Assembly: GCA_947311845.1 (NCBI GenBank) | Contig: CAMZMU010000111.1 | Coordinates: 11,803,936 to 11,867,935 of the forward strand | DNA length: 64,000 nt | DNA from: Poa pratensis | Taxonomy: Eukaryota; Streptophyta; Magnoliopsida; Poales; Poaceae | Reading direction: 5' to 3' | Shown here: piece after piece, positions 33,651-45,610 of the stretch | Layout: every line of letters begins with the position of its first letter | Numbering within the stretch: position 1 is the first letter of the stretch | The notes under the pieces: generated by a model | What the model saw: the letters and a program-made list of their open reading frames with translations, nothing else | The model's database searches: none | What the model was told of the DNA's origin: nothing | Made by a program: the position numbers and the translations under genes

Positions 33651-35193
33651 CTTGTGCCTTTCATTTCATCTCTTGTTTTGCACGGTGAATATTGATGCGG
33701 ATACGAGAAACAGGGACGTTGACTGAATACAGTTTTGGGGAGGGAGAGATGCGCGCGTACAGGCGATGAATTTGCAGATGTTGGTTCGCTCAGTTCTCTC
33801 CCGTATGCGCGCGTTCTCTCCCGTACAGGCGATGAATCTCCCGATGAATACAGTATACAGGAGCTGTAGCACGAAGAATTGAAGTTCACTCGGTTCTTAC
33901 GTAACTTCATCGTCTTTCATTTCTTACTTCATTGACTGGGACACTGATCCTTGTTTTCTTGTGTTCTCAACGTCTCAAGTAAGAACACTGATAGATGTGA
34001 CGAAAATAGAAGCACGGATACATTATGATACATCAACTTGAACGAACCCCAAAGATATTAATACTCTTGCAGAAATGTGTAGGCATGGGTCTTGCTACTT
34101 TCTAAATGAAAATCAATGGATGTATCTGTATCCTCGACCCATATGCATGGTTGGTTGCACTTGACAGTCCTAACCAATTTTGTCACCCACATGCCGAAAC
34201 ACATAATTTAATCACTATCTAGTTCATAATGTCGAATAGTGGTACTACAGCTGAAGCTCTAGTGTGTAGACTTGTAGAGTGGTACTCGTACAACTGACGA
34301 TCTTTCAATAATATTAGTACCTTCGAAACACAGTTCTTCGATTGATAATTGAGTAGTGCACTCAGTTTTTGTAGCATTCAAGCCTCTGTCCGTCTCGGTG
34401 TACTCTTTCTGAAGAACTGCATGTGCCATCGTCGGCAGAAAGCCCAGCATAACAGGATAGCAAAACTGATACCTGAAGCTACTGGTACTTCTCATTGTCC
34501 AAGGGAATAATGGTGTCCCCAAACGAAGGTAATTTGCACGTTCCATGAAGAATAAGAGACAGAGTGTAAGTAATCCGTAATTGCACTTGCGCGATCACGC
34601 AAGTCATCGTGAGAAACAACGCTGATCTTGCGAAAGAGTACTGTACTAGAGTTCCGGAGCCCGGAGTGACTCAGGAGGAACTTGCAAGTAGTACACAGTT
34701 TGACAGTTTCAGAGTTCAGAGAGTGGCTTTCAGCTTGGTAAGCTGAGTATTGTACTTGACAGTGCAGATTTCAGTAAATAAATTATCTGATGGCAATAAT
34801 TCATTTCTCTCAAGGATTGCGTTACAAAAAAACACACAACTTGATACATCGGCATGCAACAATAGTTGCACTACAAGTTTTTTTTTTTTTTGAAAACCAG
34901 TTGCACTACAAGCTTCTCCTCAACAACAAAACAGAGGAAGAGAAACAGAAAACAGAGAAATCCACGACACGCATCACTAGGGGAAATGCAGAGAGGCCAT
35001 GGAGGGAAGAGCTAGCACAATATTATGGCCTACTCCTCCTCTTCTGACACCGCCTCTCGTGACTCCCGGACGCATATAGATTCCCGGCAGTACAAATTAA
35101 CCGGTGGTTCTAAATAAAATTACCACGCTCTGCACTTCTTGCTCACTGGCCAAGCACGGTGCAGTGAAAAACCTGATGAAGAAGATAAACTTA
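33651..35193. other. 3' flank of EXPB gene 1, no gene recognised
   Basis: AT-rich to neutral sequence. Parts next to the stop codon align with the flank of EXPB gene 2 (tttttcactgcaccgtgctt against ttttcactgcgccgtgctt). No other feature except the micro-insertion at 34864-34912. Confidence 0.5.
34864..34912. repeat. 21-bp oligo(T) micro-insertion with 14-bp direct repeats
   Basis: AGTTGCACTACAAG at 34864-34877 and 34899-34912 flanks 14 T followed by gaaaacc. The T run abuts the left repeat, as expected of a minus-strand poly(A) tail. Confidence 0.9.
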
Positions 35194-36458
35194 TTAGGGG
35201 TAGTTCACCAAGGAACGGTAAGTGGCTCCTGGCGTCCAGCTTGCTGGGATGACGTTGTTGACGATGAGCTTCCTGCCGGAGTCGGAGGTGAGCCTGAGCG
35301 AGAAGGGCCCGCGCAGCGGCTTGCCGGTGTTGGAGTTGAGGCGATACAGTGCGCCCCAGTTCTGCGCCATGGGCGTCCAGCTGCCGCAGTTGGCCTCCAT
35401 GAGGTCGACGACGCTGAGGTCGCCGTCGTCGTCCTCGAACTCGATCAGGACCTCCAAGTAGAATGGGTTCGAGCCCTGGTCCACCCTGAAGGCGATGTTC
35501 ACGCCACTGTACTTGCATGGCACCCTACGATCGATTAACGGAAACACATGAATGAGTTAGTGAAGCTCCCACTAATTAATTTCTGCCACCTACGCATAAT
35601 TCTTCACTGAAGCGTGTACCTCTTGTACTGGATCTTGAGGATACCGCCGGCACGGAGTTTATCGGCCATGCCAGGCTTCGCCATGGCGCCCATGGAGGTG
35701 CCGCTCATGTCGAAGTGGGCCGCCTCAGCGAGGCAGGCACCGCCGGGGCAAGAGTCAGTGATGACGAGGGTCGTCGGCTGGCCGGAGCACGCCGAGTTGC
35801 TCTGGGGGTCGCATTTAACCTGCGTACGAGTCGCACATGAATGCATTTAGTTAGGACAAGCCGACCACTTTGCGCCATTAATGGAGCTACACCTACACGA
35901 ACACAGTGTAGGGAGTGGCAGTGCAGAGCGTACGTAGACCACACAGATTGTGGCAGTTAACAGTTATGGTGACGTACCTCATAGCACGCCCCACAACCCT
36001 TGCCTTCCTTGTACAGCGAAGGGCCACCGGCGGCGATCATCGACGAGAACGGCCGGTTCCCGACGGCGCTTTGGTAGCCGCACGCGCCACCTGCATGTCA
36101 CACATTTCACTATCAGTTTCAGCTCGATTTAAATATGCCGTGCAGTTAATTATTGTATACGACCATGACCATCCATAGATAAATGTGGGGCAGTGGGCAA
36201 GGGCAACTACTAACCGTCGCTTCCGTCGCCGTTGGGGGCGCCGTAATAGGTGGCACCGCCGGCTAACCAGCCGCCGGAGCCATAGGCGGCCGACGGGCTA
36301 GTGCCATTGTAGTTGCTGTGGGCCTTGACAGCAGGCTTGTGGCTGACCGCCGACTTCGTCTTCGGCTTGGTGAGCTTGCGGGTGCAAGCAATGGGGCTCA
36401 CAAGAAGTGAGAGCACAACCAGTGCGCCAAGTATTACTAAGGTGCAAGATCTCGCCAT
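35194..36458 (-). CDS. EXPB: beta-expansin, gene 1 (4 exons, 295 aa)
   Basis: Secreted wall-loosening protein; grass beta-expansins act non-enzymatically on glucuronoarabinoxylan-rich walls. Exons on the minus strand: 36458-36215, 36090-35978, 35819-35620, 35524-35194, all with GT-AG introns. Residues 1-25 are a signal peptide ([20 protein letters not shown]). The double-psi beta-barrel (GH45-like) domain shows [35 protein letters not shown], the conserved HFDMSG and a full cysteine set including TDSCPGGAC. The C-terminal CBM63-like domain shows [37 protein letters not shown] and TYRSLVNYP. The start is the first ATG before the signal peptide. The leader is split by a 318-bp MITE. EXPB gene 2 in the opposite arm is its closest visible relative. 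The vegetative type (longer N-terminus, CPGGxC) fits better than pollen group-1 allergens. Confidence 0.93.
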
Positions 36459-36521
36459 TGGTGCCGCTTAATTAAGTTGCTTCTTTCAGCTAGCTCGTGA
36501 ACTAGTAGCTGGGAAGAGGAT

Positions 36522-36839
36522 GGGACGAGATCCTCTAACGTCAAGGAGCAAAGTCAGAGAAAACTAGGAAGGAAAGTCAGGGGGCTGTAGCATAAGCTTG
36601 TGTATTATTTTACTGTACTTAATTACTGTAGATAATTACTGTAGCATAGATCACCTAAACTAATTTTTTTAGCACCATATTACTGGTTTCAAGAAATGAG
36701 AGTAAACATATAGCTTAGATTTATAATATACAAAGTAATCTGAATTATATTTGACTTAAGCAAATGTTTTTGAAGAAGGAAAGTCAGGGGGGTGTAGCTT
36801 ACCTGACTTTGCTCCTCAACGTTAGAGGAGCCCGTTCCG
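36522..36839. mobile_element. Mutator-like MITE in the leader of EXPB gene 1, 10-bp target duplication
   Basis: Terminal repeats of ~36 bases (GGGACGAGATCCTCTAACGT; the inverse at 36804-36839 starts GGAACGGGCTCC). GGAAGAGGAT flanks it on both sides (36512-36521 and 36840-36849). It lies between the TATA box and the ATG of EXPB gene 1 and is absent from gene 2. Confidence 0.85.
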
Positions 36840-36908
36840 GAAGAGGATATGGACTAGATATGCTCAACCGTTGCTTGGTGAGTTGCAGGAGTGACCGCAC
36901 GGGACGGG

Positions 36909-36916
36909 TATTTATA
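36909..36916 (-). promoter_or_regulatory. TATA box of EXPB gene 1
   Basis: TATAAATA on the minus strand in the context TTCACTATAAATAC, which is identical to the context of the EXPB gene 2 TATA box. The distance to the ATG is about 450 bases, or about 120 once the MITE and its duplicate are removed. Confidence 0.75.
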
Positions 36917-37280
36917 GTGAAGTTTGCCGGGATGCAGACGTACGTGGCAAGATATGTGGGGATTCTGCTAGTGAATTATTGAGGGGAACGTGACTGGTTG
37001 GTGGCTTGGTGCTAAAGGAAAAAGGCTAAACTAACATATGAATCTGCACCTACAAGATTATGGGAGCTAATACCCTGTAAACAAAATGGATCGGGGAGTA
37101 CATTTCATAGGGAACATGCTGAGAATTTTAATCCATAAGTCTAGGGCCAAACATTGTTGGAAGCCTACAACCACAGCTAGTTTAGTTGACACGGTTGGAA
37201 ATGGAATAGGCTAGTATTAATACAATTCCCTATTTATGTGACAACTTAGATGATAGAGCTAGATCTACCAAAGTTTTACT

Positions 37281-38532
37281 GGAAAAAGTCCATTTTAAAC
37301 CTTGAATTCATAGAGGTTAGACAAATCAAACCCTGAACTTGCAATCCTGATCGTTGGCACCCTAAACTTATAAATCCCGATCTAAATTAAACCCCGACCA
37401 GTTTTCTACTACAGAAGAAAAAAATCCCAGATTTTTTATCTCACTGACTAGGTGTCCCCACATGTCATATTCATCTTCCTCCAATCTCTCTCGAGCACGC
37501 ACATTCACATACAGCAGGTAGCTAACGCACGGTAGAAGCGAGCGTACGCAACAGCTTAGCAATCTGGAATTGTACACAGCAACTTAACAATCTGAAATTC
37601 TGCATCAACACAACAACACAGTAGGAAGTCGGGGCAGTGTGGGGGGAGCTGCACGACCATGGAGGGAAAAATTGCGGCTCAGATTCTAGTTCAGGAGACG
37701 CAACCGCGGGTTGAGCTTCGGCATGCGCGCCTCGTCAGCGGAGGAGAGAAGCAAGCTCTAGCACACGCGCCTTGTCGGTCTAGGAGAGGAGCGGCAGGAG
37801 CCCAAGCCGGCGGAGTCCTGGGCAGTCGACATCGACGCTGTCGAGCTCGGTGGCCGGCCAGGAGCGGAGCAGCTCAAGCGTGCAGAGCGCGCCGAAGCTC
37901 CGCGCTGTCCGCATGGTTTTGGCGAGGAGTGCGTACCCGCCGAGGCGTGAAGAGTGCGCGTCGAGATCTCCTCCTATGTGGCCTCGCCAGGAAGGCTAGT
38001 GCGGCGACTAGCATACTAGCAGCACGCGCCAGGGCCTCGCCCGGAGCAGCCGAGGAGTGCACATCGACACTTTGCACTCTCCCACTTTTGCGCGGCGGCG
38101 CAGTGCCTCCATCTCCAATTTTTTGCATCGGCTCGCTGCTCGCCATGAGTGCCCGCACAGCCTAGTCTAGGTGAGATTCAATTTTTCTTTTGTGTTGATG
38201 CGCTTCGTTGTGCAAGTCTCACTCGGGGTAAAGTTTCTGAAGCCGACGCCGGTCAGTGTACAGGTGAGAGGTGCGGCCAGCAGGGACATGCGACAGAGGA
38301 TGGACAGTGAGGGGAGGGAGGAGGAAGACGAATCTTACTGGTGGGGTTCACATGTCAGTGGGAGTAACCTGCAATCCATGTCGGGATTGTCGCATTCCCG
38401 GTGCACCAAACAAAGCAAGGGTTCGATTTAGATTGGGATTTACAAGTTTAGGGTGCCAACGACCGGGATTTTGAGTTTGGGGTTTGATTTGTCCAACCTC
38501 TATGAGTTTAAGGTTTAAAATGAACTTTTTCC
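37281..38532. mobile_element. Mutator-like element with ~120-bp terminal repeats and a GC-rich interior (Pack-MULE candidate)
   Basis: The left end GGAAAAAGTCCATTTTAAAC and the inverse right end GGAAAAAGTTCATTTTAAAC stay similar for about 120 bases (shared GTTGGCACCCTAAACTT). The interior 37650-38165 is GC-rich and unlike the AT-rich flanks. A short minus-strand frame near 37917-37786 reads LELLRSWPATELDSVDVDCP, reminiscent of F-box/LRR proteins. The plus-strand 168-codon frame at 37659-38165 has no domain I recognise. No 9-bp target duplication was found. Confidence 0.7.
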
Positions 38533-39974
38533 TAAATTAAAACGAGCACAACATGCATCTCACGTATAAACCCTATAAACATGATCAGTCGAACGGTGAC
38601 CAAAACACATAGGAAAGACTGATCACGAGCAGGGGCGGAGCTACCCAGAGACTAAACCGGGTCGTGCCCCCCAGATTTTTTTTAAAAGGACTATGAATTC
38701 GTAGCCCACCCTACTGTTATAAGTGGGCCAACACTAAATCCTCATGTGTTTCGTAAAGTGTTAGGATGATTTCAAAAGTATTTTACGAGGCCCTGATGGT
38801 TTAGGGTGATGTCCGGAAGGTGTAAAAAAGTTCTAAATGTCCGTGAAGAGTTTCTAAGTTACCAAAGCATGACTTAATATTCTAGAAGTGGGTGCCATCC
38901 AACCGCTTATCCTTCCTAGGGGTAAGGCGTCTTGGGGAAGGGACCAACCCAACCCCTACTCCATGTAGTAGTAGGACTCCTACTGAGTCCAACTCAAAGG
39001 TGTGGCCTCCTAGTCCTTGCACCTATGTAAGTGGAGAGGGGTGCACAAGGAGAGGCACCCCAAGACCCAGCCGCACCACCCCTCTCCCAAGTCCCAAGCA
39101 AAACCCTAGATTGGATCTTGGCATCATCTCTCCCCACCATACCTTTCCCGGTGTGTCCGAGTGCCGATCAACTCGTTGTGGTGTTGCTAATCCGATACGA
39201 GTGGACACCATGTGTTTTATGGACCCGCCGTGTCCGAGTACTTCATGTGGACCGCTAAAATAAAGCAATTATGTGTTTTACTTTACTTTTATTTTATTGC
39301 AAGTATCTTTTATGTCTCAACTTTCCACATCACCATCGAGCCTTTCAAATTTTTGAAAAAGCCATGAAAGTCAAATCACTTCAGCCTGGTGATAAATTAA
39401 GTCTGGAAACATCCCTTGCCTCTACGTTTAGATCAATAATCAACTAGGGACCATAATTCATGTGAAAATATGTTTCAACTATCCTTGTGCACTTGTGTTT
39501 CATATTGAATATCATAAGTATTCCTAGTTGATGCATGTGAATTACGTTATCGATCCCTCTCTCACGATGAATGTCCATTGTGTGACTTGCGAAGGCATCT
39601 AGAGATGGTGTTTCTTCATGTCTAGTCAAGGAGTTCTAGCGCTCCTTTCCAAAAGAACAAAAATGACGCCTAGAGGGGGTGAATAGGCGACATAAAAACT
39701 CTTTAGTGATTTGGATTCATCTTAATACAGAATTAAACTAAGCGGATACTTTTCAAGCACAAGTCCAAAATATGCTAGGCTCAACTATGTGCACCAACAA
39801 CATATAGCTTACCAAGATATTCCACTGATAGGAACGAGCTAGTAATTCAAACTTTACATAATACTTATCAACATTTGCATGTATGAATGCGAATGCATAG
39901 GGGACAAGAGACAACCTATGTATCTCCCGGAGTTTGGACATATAGGGATATCCTCTCCGTTTTAGAGGTAGTGG
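38533..39974. other. repetitive intergenic sequence, probably LTR-element derived
   Basis: CAGGGGCGGAGCTACC at 38631 looks like a hAT-type or retroelement end. The 38880-39270 stretch (ccctagattggatcttggca, caccacccctctcccaagtc) reads like an LTR. GACGCCTAGAGGGGGTGAAT at 39664 is a motif I associate with common pooid LTR elements. No coding region is supported. Confidence 0.35.
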
Positions 39975-41219
39975 CACTAGTACAGAACGACACATCGGAA
40001 ACGGGCCAAAAAACCCATCGGAAACGGAAAAAGGGTCCGTGTCCCCGCCCCCGTGACTGATGTGAAGGCCCTCATCGGTAACGGAGGCGAAAAACCGTCG
40101 CTGATGAGGCATCGGTTTGGCAACGGTGGTGCACATACCTCCGTTTCTGATGTGTCGGAACATCAGAAACGGAAATTCTGTTTTTGCTCGTTTGCATTGA
40201 GGTTTCTTCATAAGCCTAGAGCAGGAATAGATTTGCCACTGGACATTTAAAATTTCACAGCAGAAACACAAAAATGCTAACAAATTCATTCATAGGGTAT
40301 AACAAATGTCACCGATACATTGCATCACAAGACAACCAATTACTTATCTTCATTGTCATGCCTCTCTAAATCTATCATTGACATGTCTAGCTAAATCTAT
40401 CTATGTCATGCCTCACTAAACTTATCCTTGTCATTTCTAACTTAATTTATCTTCATGATTTGCTGTTACATATGCCTTACAACTTTGCCAAGTTCATGAA
40501 TTCAATCTTCTTCTTGGACGGTGTCGCCGAAATATAATCAACTCGCCGCTTTGTCCCCGACCTTGTATTTAGCTCATTTAAATGAGCTTAACGGATCAGC
40601 ACCATGCTCTGCACATAGTGCAATAAGCGAGTGCTGATGTACTGAAGGTGCCTCTTTTGTAAAGTGGTCACTGAAATGCAAATAGAGAATACATGACTCC
40701 ATGTTAGCTCACTATACATCTAGCATAAAGGACATACAACACAAAAGGATGCATAAGACAGAATAACAAACTTACAAATCCATTGCGTAGTTGTTGTGTA
40801 CCAACAATTATGCCGGACGACAAGCGCACCTTGGCTAAGGACCCGGCTTTTTATACAGTGTCACCGAAATGTATATCTGTTTTGCAAAGGAGTTAAGTCA
40901 GCCATGAGTTTCATACACTACCGATTTGTGCTAGTTCTGTTCTTTTCGAGCGACACTACAAACGGATCGGAGGGAGTCATGTTTTAACTGGTCCTATGGA
41001 AGAAAACCTAAACAGAACAATGACAACAACCCTAGTTCGTCGGCACGACGGCCGGTCACAAATAGATGTATTACCTTTGGATCTGGCGGCGGGAGTACGT
41101 AGTCGTCCTCGTCGTCCTCGGATCGACACGCCATGCGCCCTCCACCTACAGATCAGGCGACGAGATCTGCCCGGGTGGAGCAAAGAACGGGTACGCACTG
41201 CCACGGTCGGAGAAGAGGA

Positions 41220-41453
41220 AGATGCGCGCCGACACGGTCGGAGGAGGGAGATGCGCGCCGCCACGGTCGGAGGGAGGGAGATGCGCGCCGCCACGATCGA
41301 GGAGAGGAAGATGCGCGCCGCCACGGTCGGAGGGAGGGAGATGCGCGCCGCCACGATCGGAGGAGAGGAAGATGCGCGCCGCCACGGTCGGAGGGAGGGA
41401 GATGCGCGCCGCCACGGTCGGAGGGAGGGAGATGCGCGCCGCCACGGTTGAGC
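41220..41453. repeat. 30-bp tandem repeat, about eight copies, inside the CACTA element
   Basis: The unit GATGCGCGCCGCCACGGTCG plus gagggaggga. As 30 is a multiple of three, four reading frames stay open through it and produce Arg-rich shadow proteins. Confidence 0.92.
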
Positions 41454-41698
41454 TAAGATCTAGTGCTGCGTGGAGGCGCCGCCACACTTTGAGAGTGAGG
41501 ATGAGTGTGAGAGCGATAGAGTTTAGGGCTGTGTGAAGGGCGCATTTATAGCAAAGTAGAACATCGGAAACGGAGGGGATAAACAACCGTTTCCTTTGAT
41601 TTTTTCACTGACACACTGGGCTTATACTGATCTCTACTAGTTTTTTTAGAAACAGATCTCTACTACTATGGAGAATTGAAGAACATAAAAATAAATAA

Positions 41699-42286
41699 CT
41701 ACTCCTCGGCCTCCGCCTTCTCCTGCTCGTATGCGAGGAGAGCCGCGTAGTCGTCCGTGTCGTCGCGCGGCTCCTCGCCGACGATGTCATCGCCGCCCGT
41801 GTGCCCCTCCCACATCTCGTCGTCGTCGTAGGCAGGATCGTCGCGCAGCTCCGGCGGGAGGAGAAGCAGCTCAACTCTTTCCGGCGGCATAGGCACCGCC
41901 GCGCGGTTGAGGTGCCAGCCACCGGGTAGCCGAACCTTTGACCATGGCACTGGCCTCCTATATTGCCAGTGCCGCTCCGCGACGGCCTGCCCGACGATGA
42001 CGCGGTTCCATCCAGGCGACCGCGGACGAGCGTCTCTCCGCCGCGGCGAGCGGTTGCGGTTGCGGTCGCGGGCGCCTGAGGATCCCGCGTCCTCTTCTGG
42101 CGGCATAGGCACCCTCCTGTGGTTGACGCGCCAGCCACCGGGGAGGCTAACATTTGACCAAGGCACTGGCCTCCTATATTGCCAGTGCCTCTGCGCGACG
42201 GCCTCCGGCACGACGACGCGGTTCCAATTCAGCGAAAGCGGCAAACTGCTGCGGCGAACGCCCGAGGAGTTGCTAGGAGTATCCAT
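41699..42286 (-). CDS. CACTA-borne hypothetical protein with two ~45-residue repeats
   Basis: A 195-codon frame starting MDTPSNSSGVRRSSLPLSLN. Residues 21-65 and 92-136 are two copies of one module sharing RHWQYRRPVPWS, LPGGW and VPMPPE, joined by a basic linker (DRNRNRSPRRRDARPRS). The tail is acidic (DDDEMWEGHTGGDD, EEPRDDTDDY, EQEKAEAEE). I recognise the WSNVSLPGGW-type module from unannotated grass proteins but know no function. It may be a first exon: no transcript can be traced further towards 40500. It lies inside a transposon without transposase, so it may be element-encoded or a captured gene. Confidence 0.55.
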   Translation of the reverse strand: MDTPSNSSGVRRSSLPLSLNWNRVVVPEAVAQRHWQYRRPVPWSNVSLPGGWRVNHRRVPMPPEEDAGSSGARDRNRNRSPRRRDARPRSPGWNRVIVGQAVAERHWQYRRPVPWSKVRLPGGWHLNRAAVPMPPERVELLLLPPELRDDPAYDDDEMWEGHTGGDDIVGEEPRDDTDDYAALLAYEQEKAEAEE

Positions 42287-42671
42287 GGCTGCGGCGAAGT
42301 GGCGTACTGAGATAGCAGAGAGATCGTGGGTTTCTAAGGAGTAGTGGGCGGCGGTGCCGCGGCGCCACTACGCCATAGCAGTTACTCCGCACACATCGAA
42401 TTCCACGAAGATGGAACGTGTCCACATTGCACACGGACACACAAAAGTCTCCGTTGCCATAGAGGCACATATCGGAAACGGAGCCAGAATTATGACCGTT
42501 GCCAATACTATGGGTAACGGAGTTCATACTTTCTCCGTTACCTATGTTGACGGGCCAGCCGCGGCCCAGGTCAGGTTTGTACGCACTGGCCGCGCGGAAA
42601 GCGCGATTCTCCGTCGCCTAACGCTTGCCGTTTCCATAGAGGGGTATCCGATGTGTCGTTCTGTACTAGTG

Positions 42672-45239
42672 TGTCAAACCGAGCCCGCGACGACCCCTCG
42701 GGATCTATAGTTCTTATCCCTTGAGATCAATCATGCACCAAGTATGAGGTTTCCACTATAGCTAGCTTCTTCCTCCACCTCAGAGATGGCAAGCTCCACA
42801 ACCACTTCACAACACAAATTGGCTTCCTTCATAATCTTCACAAAGAGGTCAATAAGGCAACAACCACCAAGCCGCCTAGAAAGCTATGGCCTCTGAGATT
42901 AACAAGCTCTCAGACTCGTATAGAAGTCAAACCAATGCAAAAAAATGCAAAGTAAGAACATAAATGCTCAAACCCCTCTGTCTTACAAACCTCACCAGAA
43001 TAAACAAATGCTATGGAGGGATGGGAGAGGAGACGAATAAATGAGAAGGTAAAAGTGACTCCAAGACCTATCCAAAAAATTATCTTCACATATAATAGAG
43101 ATGTGGGGATTTTGGTAGGTGGAAATGTATATCTAGATCTCTCGTAAATGATATGCAAGTTTGAGGGACAAATGTGGATCATGAATCAAAAGTTTTAAGC
43201 CCAGCAATGACAAAGGCAACGAGTATCTGAAAAATCATGTCCCTTTAATGGAAGGAGAAAAGTATTTATACCTCCACCGAAAAAATATGGCCGTTGCAGA
43301 ATTCAGACATGCATGACTAGGGCGACCGTACTGTTATGCCTCCCGGACCCTCCGGGGTGGTCCTGGTAATGTTTCGGGTTGAAGCAGAGAGAAAACGAGC
43401 TAACCCGGACTGTGGTCGGACCTAGATCCGGACGTTCAGATCTCCTGAAAAGAAAGAATAACCGGTATGAAAAATGACATTACTTTCTTGTACGAACTCC
43501 GATTTTGATAAGCATGAAGCTAACTAATCTAGTCCATAATACAGAGAAACACCAAAATCCAACAAAGGGGGATAAATATACATGTGAAAAGGTTAGATCT
43601 CTATGAAAGAACAACCGCGAAAATCTCCAACATAAAAAACGCAAAAAGTTTTTTATACGAATTCCGTTTTGACTAATTTGAGCTTGTGTTGAGGGTACAA
43701 GCTCTAAACCCTAACAGAGAGGAAATACAAATAATAACCCAGAAATATAGTGCCAATGATGCCAATGTTTGATATCTCTAAGAATGATGTGATCAGGCTA
43801 CTCACTATAGGTCTCCCAACCATCACCTTGAGAGCGGTAAAATAGAAAAGCTATAAAAGTTCATACTGTTGCGTTGTGCATATTTGATTTGAACTTGATG
43901 ATGATGATCATGCCCGTCTCAAGTTGGAACACCTTATTTTATTGCAGTTGCTTAGTGAGGACTCAAAAATTTCTTCCTCGTAGTCCATTATGGGAAAGCC
44001 TCACTTAGACGCACCTTCACATATCCATTACAATCGAATGAATGACAAGTTCAAAAACTATGGCCCTGTCTGAGATGCTATTTTTAACTTGCACCACTCA
44101 GTTTTGATGACGATCACCACTTGTTCATCCGCTCATGTGCTATATGAAATCTTAATTTTGATGCAAGCGCATAGAAAGATACCAAGAATCAATTGATCCA
44201 ACTCCGTACATATATGCTTTGTGTGTTTATCAATTTTAATTCACTTTGCACTCTGCCTTGACGACAACCTTTTATATTTTTTTCTTTCTTCATTATGATG
44301 ATATCTTGAAGATAAAAATGAATGGTCGCCTGGTCGCCCAATATTCTTCTTCAAGACATACTCGCTATAGACTCGGCTCTCTCATTACCATTCTTAGTAT
44401 CACACATTGAACACGACATTGGTCATTTCTTGATCTTCTTCTTGGTCTATCACAATCTCTTGAGATACATAATGAATTCTTCACTTGATAGTATGCCCAA
44501 TGGCTTGGTCGATCATGGCTCACACATGAGTCCATCATGACATTGACACGGAGCCACATCTTGAACTCTTCTCTTGTAATCATCTTTTTCAGGATCTAGA
44601 TCCTCCATTGCTTTATTTTGAGCAAGACAACCTTTGAGTTCACACAAGAACTTCATTTTTTTTAACTTTGTATTTTTTTACATTGAATCCAACATATGGT
44701 ATTCAAACATTGGAACCTTTCAAATAAAACTCAACCCATATCAATACACAATGATTGTCATTAGTTACCAAAAACCTTTTAGGGCCTATGCACTTTCACC
44801 TCCTCTAGCAAAGCTTTGGTGGCATCGAAGAGCGAACACAGGAAGCTCTTCGGTACTTAGGGGCGTTTTTGCTACTTCTATATTTTGTTAGGACTTTAGT
44901 GGTAGTGCAGGACAACTGTTCATAGTATCTTTGGGCATGCATGTACTTCGAGATATGCGCATTTCTGTGTTGGTATCCTTGCATTTCTATATAGATATGG
45001 GTATGCTACGTTTCAACAAATCCGCATGTTTTAGTACTTTATAGAAGGAAAAATAAATACTCCACCATATTAATAGACAGTCACACGCAGTTCACGATAC
45101 GAAGTTTGGGAGGATGATATGAGGATTACCTCTAAGGCTCTAATTCACGCAGTACTGAAGGTGGCCAGCCCTTGGATGATGGAGGTCAGGAGGTGATTAA
45201 GAACCGGCCATGATTACTATAAAGAAATGAAATCCCCAC
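42672..45239. other. repetitive intergenic sequence, no gene recognised
   Basis: AT-rich. Strings near 43330-43480 (cctcccggaccctccggggt, acccggactgtggtcgga) read like LTR-element sequence, and 44780-44880 (cacctcctctagcaaagctt, aagctcttcggtacttaggg) too. It probably continues the material left of the CACTA element. Confidence 0.35.
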
Positions 45240-45610
45240 GAGGTAGACAGGTACTTGTGATCGGTTGTTAGGATAGCACAGAGATTAAGAACAGGTCATG
45301 CTCGACCATCTTTGAACCAGTTGATCATTTCTGAAATACAAACATGCATGGTTGGCTCCATCTTGCGCATCATTCTTTGATCTTTGGCTTTCGCTAATGG
45401 CGATCATGCATACAAGCCTCGCCACCAGCCCTTACCTGCCATGCACGCCATGCGACCCAGGCGTACGTATTCGATCATTCGTTTTCGTGCCAGGCAGGAG
45501 AATATCGTGTAAGGTTGTTGCTGCGTTACCGACTTTGCACGTACTGCTATTTCTAATGTTGGGACTGAATAATTTGATCCTTCGCCATGTGGTTACATGA
45601 CCGACCAATG
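45240..45610 (+). repeat. left-arm far-upstream block of the EXPB inverted duplication
   Basis: Aligns with the reverse complement of about 51060-51440: shared order GATTAAGAA, CGACCATCTTTGA, CATCATT, TTGGCTTTCGCTAAT / TTGGCTCTCGCTAAT, ATACAAGCCT, TTCGATCATTCG and GAATAATTTGATC. No gene is visible in either copy. Confidence 0.7.

Larger units (their letters stand above)
39975..42671. mobile_element. complete non-autonomous CACTA transposon
   Basis: Starts CACTAGTACAGAACGACACA and ends with its inverse (ctgtactagtg at 42671). Flanking triplets are TGG and TGT, a two-of-three match to the expected 3-bp duplication. Subterminal repeats ATCGGAAACGG / CCGTTTCYGATG occur many times near both ends (40005-40170, 41565-41600, 42470-42660). 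There is no transposase. The cargo is a 30-bp repeat and a minus-strand open frame. Confidence 0.88.

Noticed and set aside
33272..33910. 212-codon minus-strand frame downstream of EXPB gene 1
   Set aside because: The matching block in the other arm does not keep the frame, and there is no domain.
29280..41453. Regularly repeated units that could be mistaken for a CRISPR-like array
   Set aside because: The repeats are contiguous without unique spacers and lie within plant transposons.
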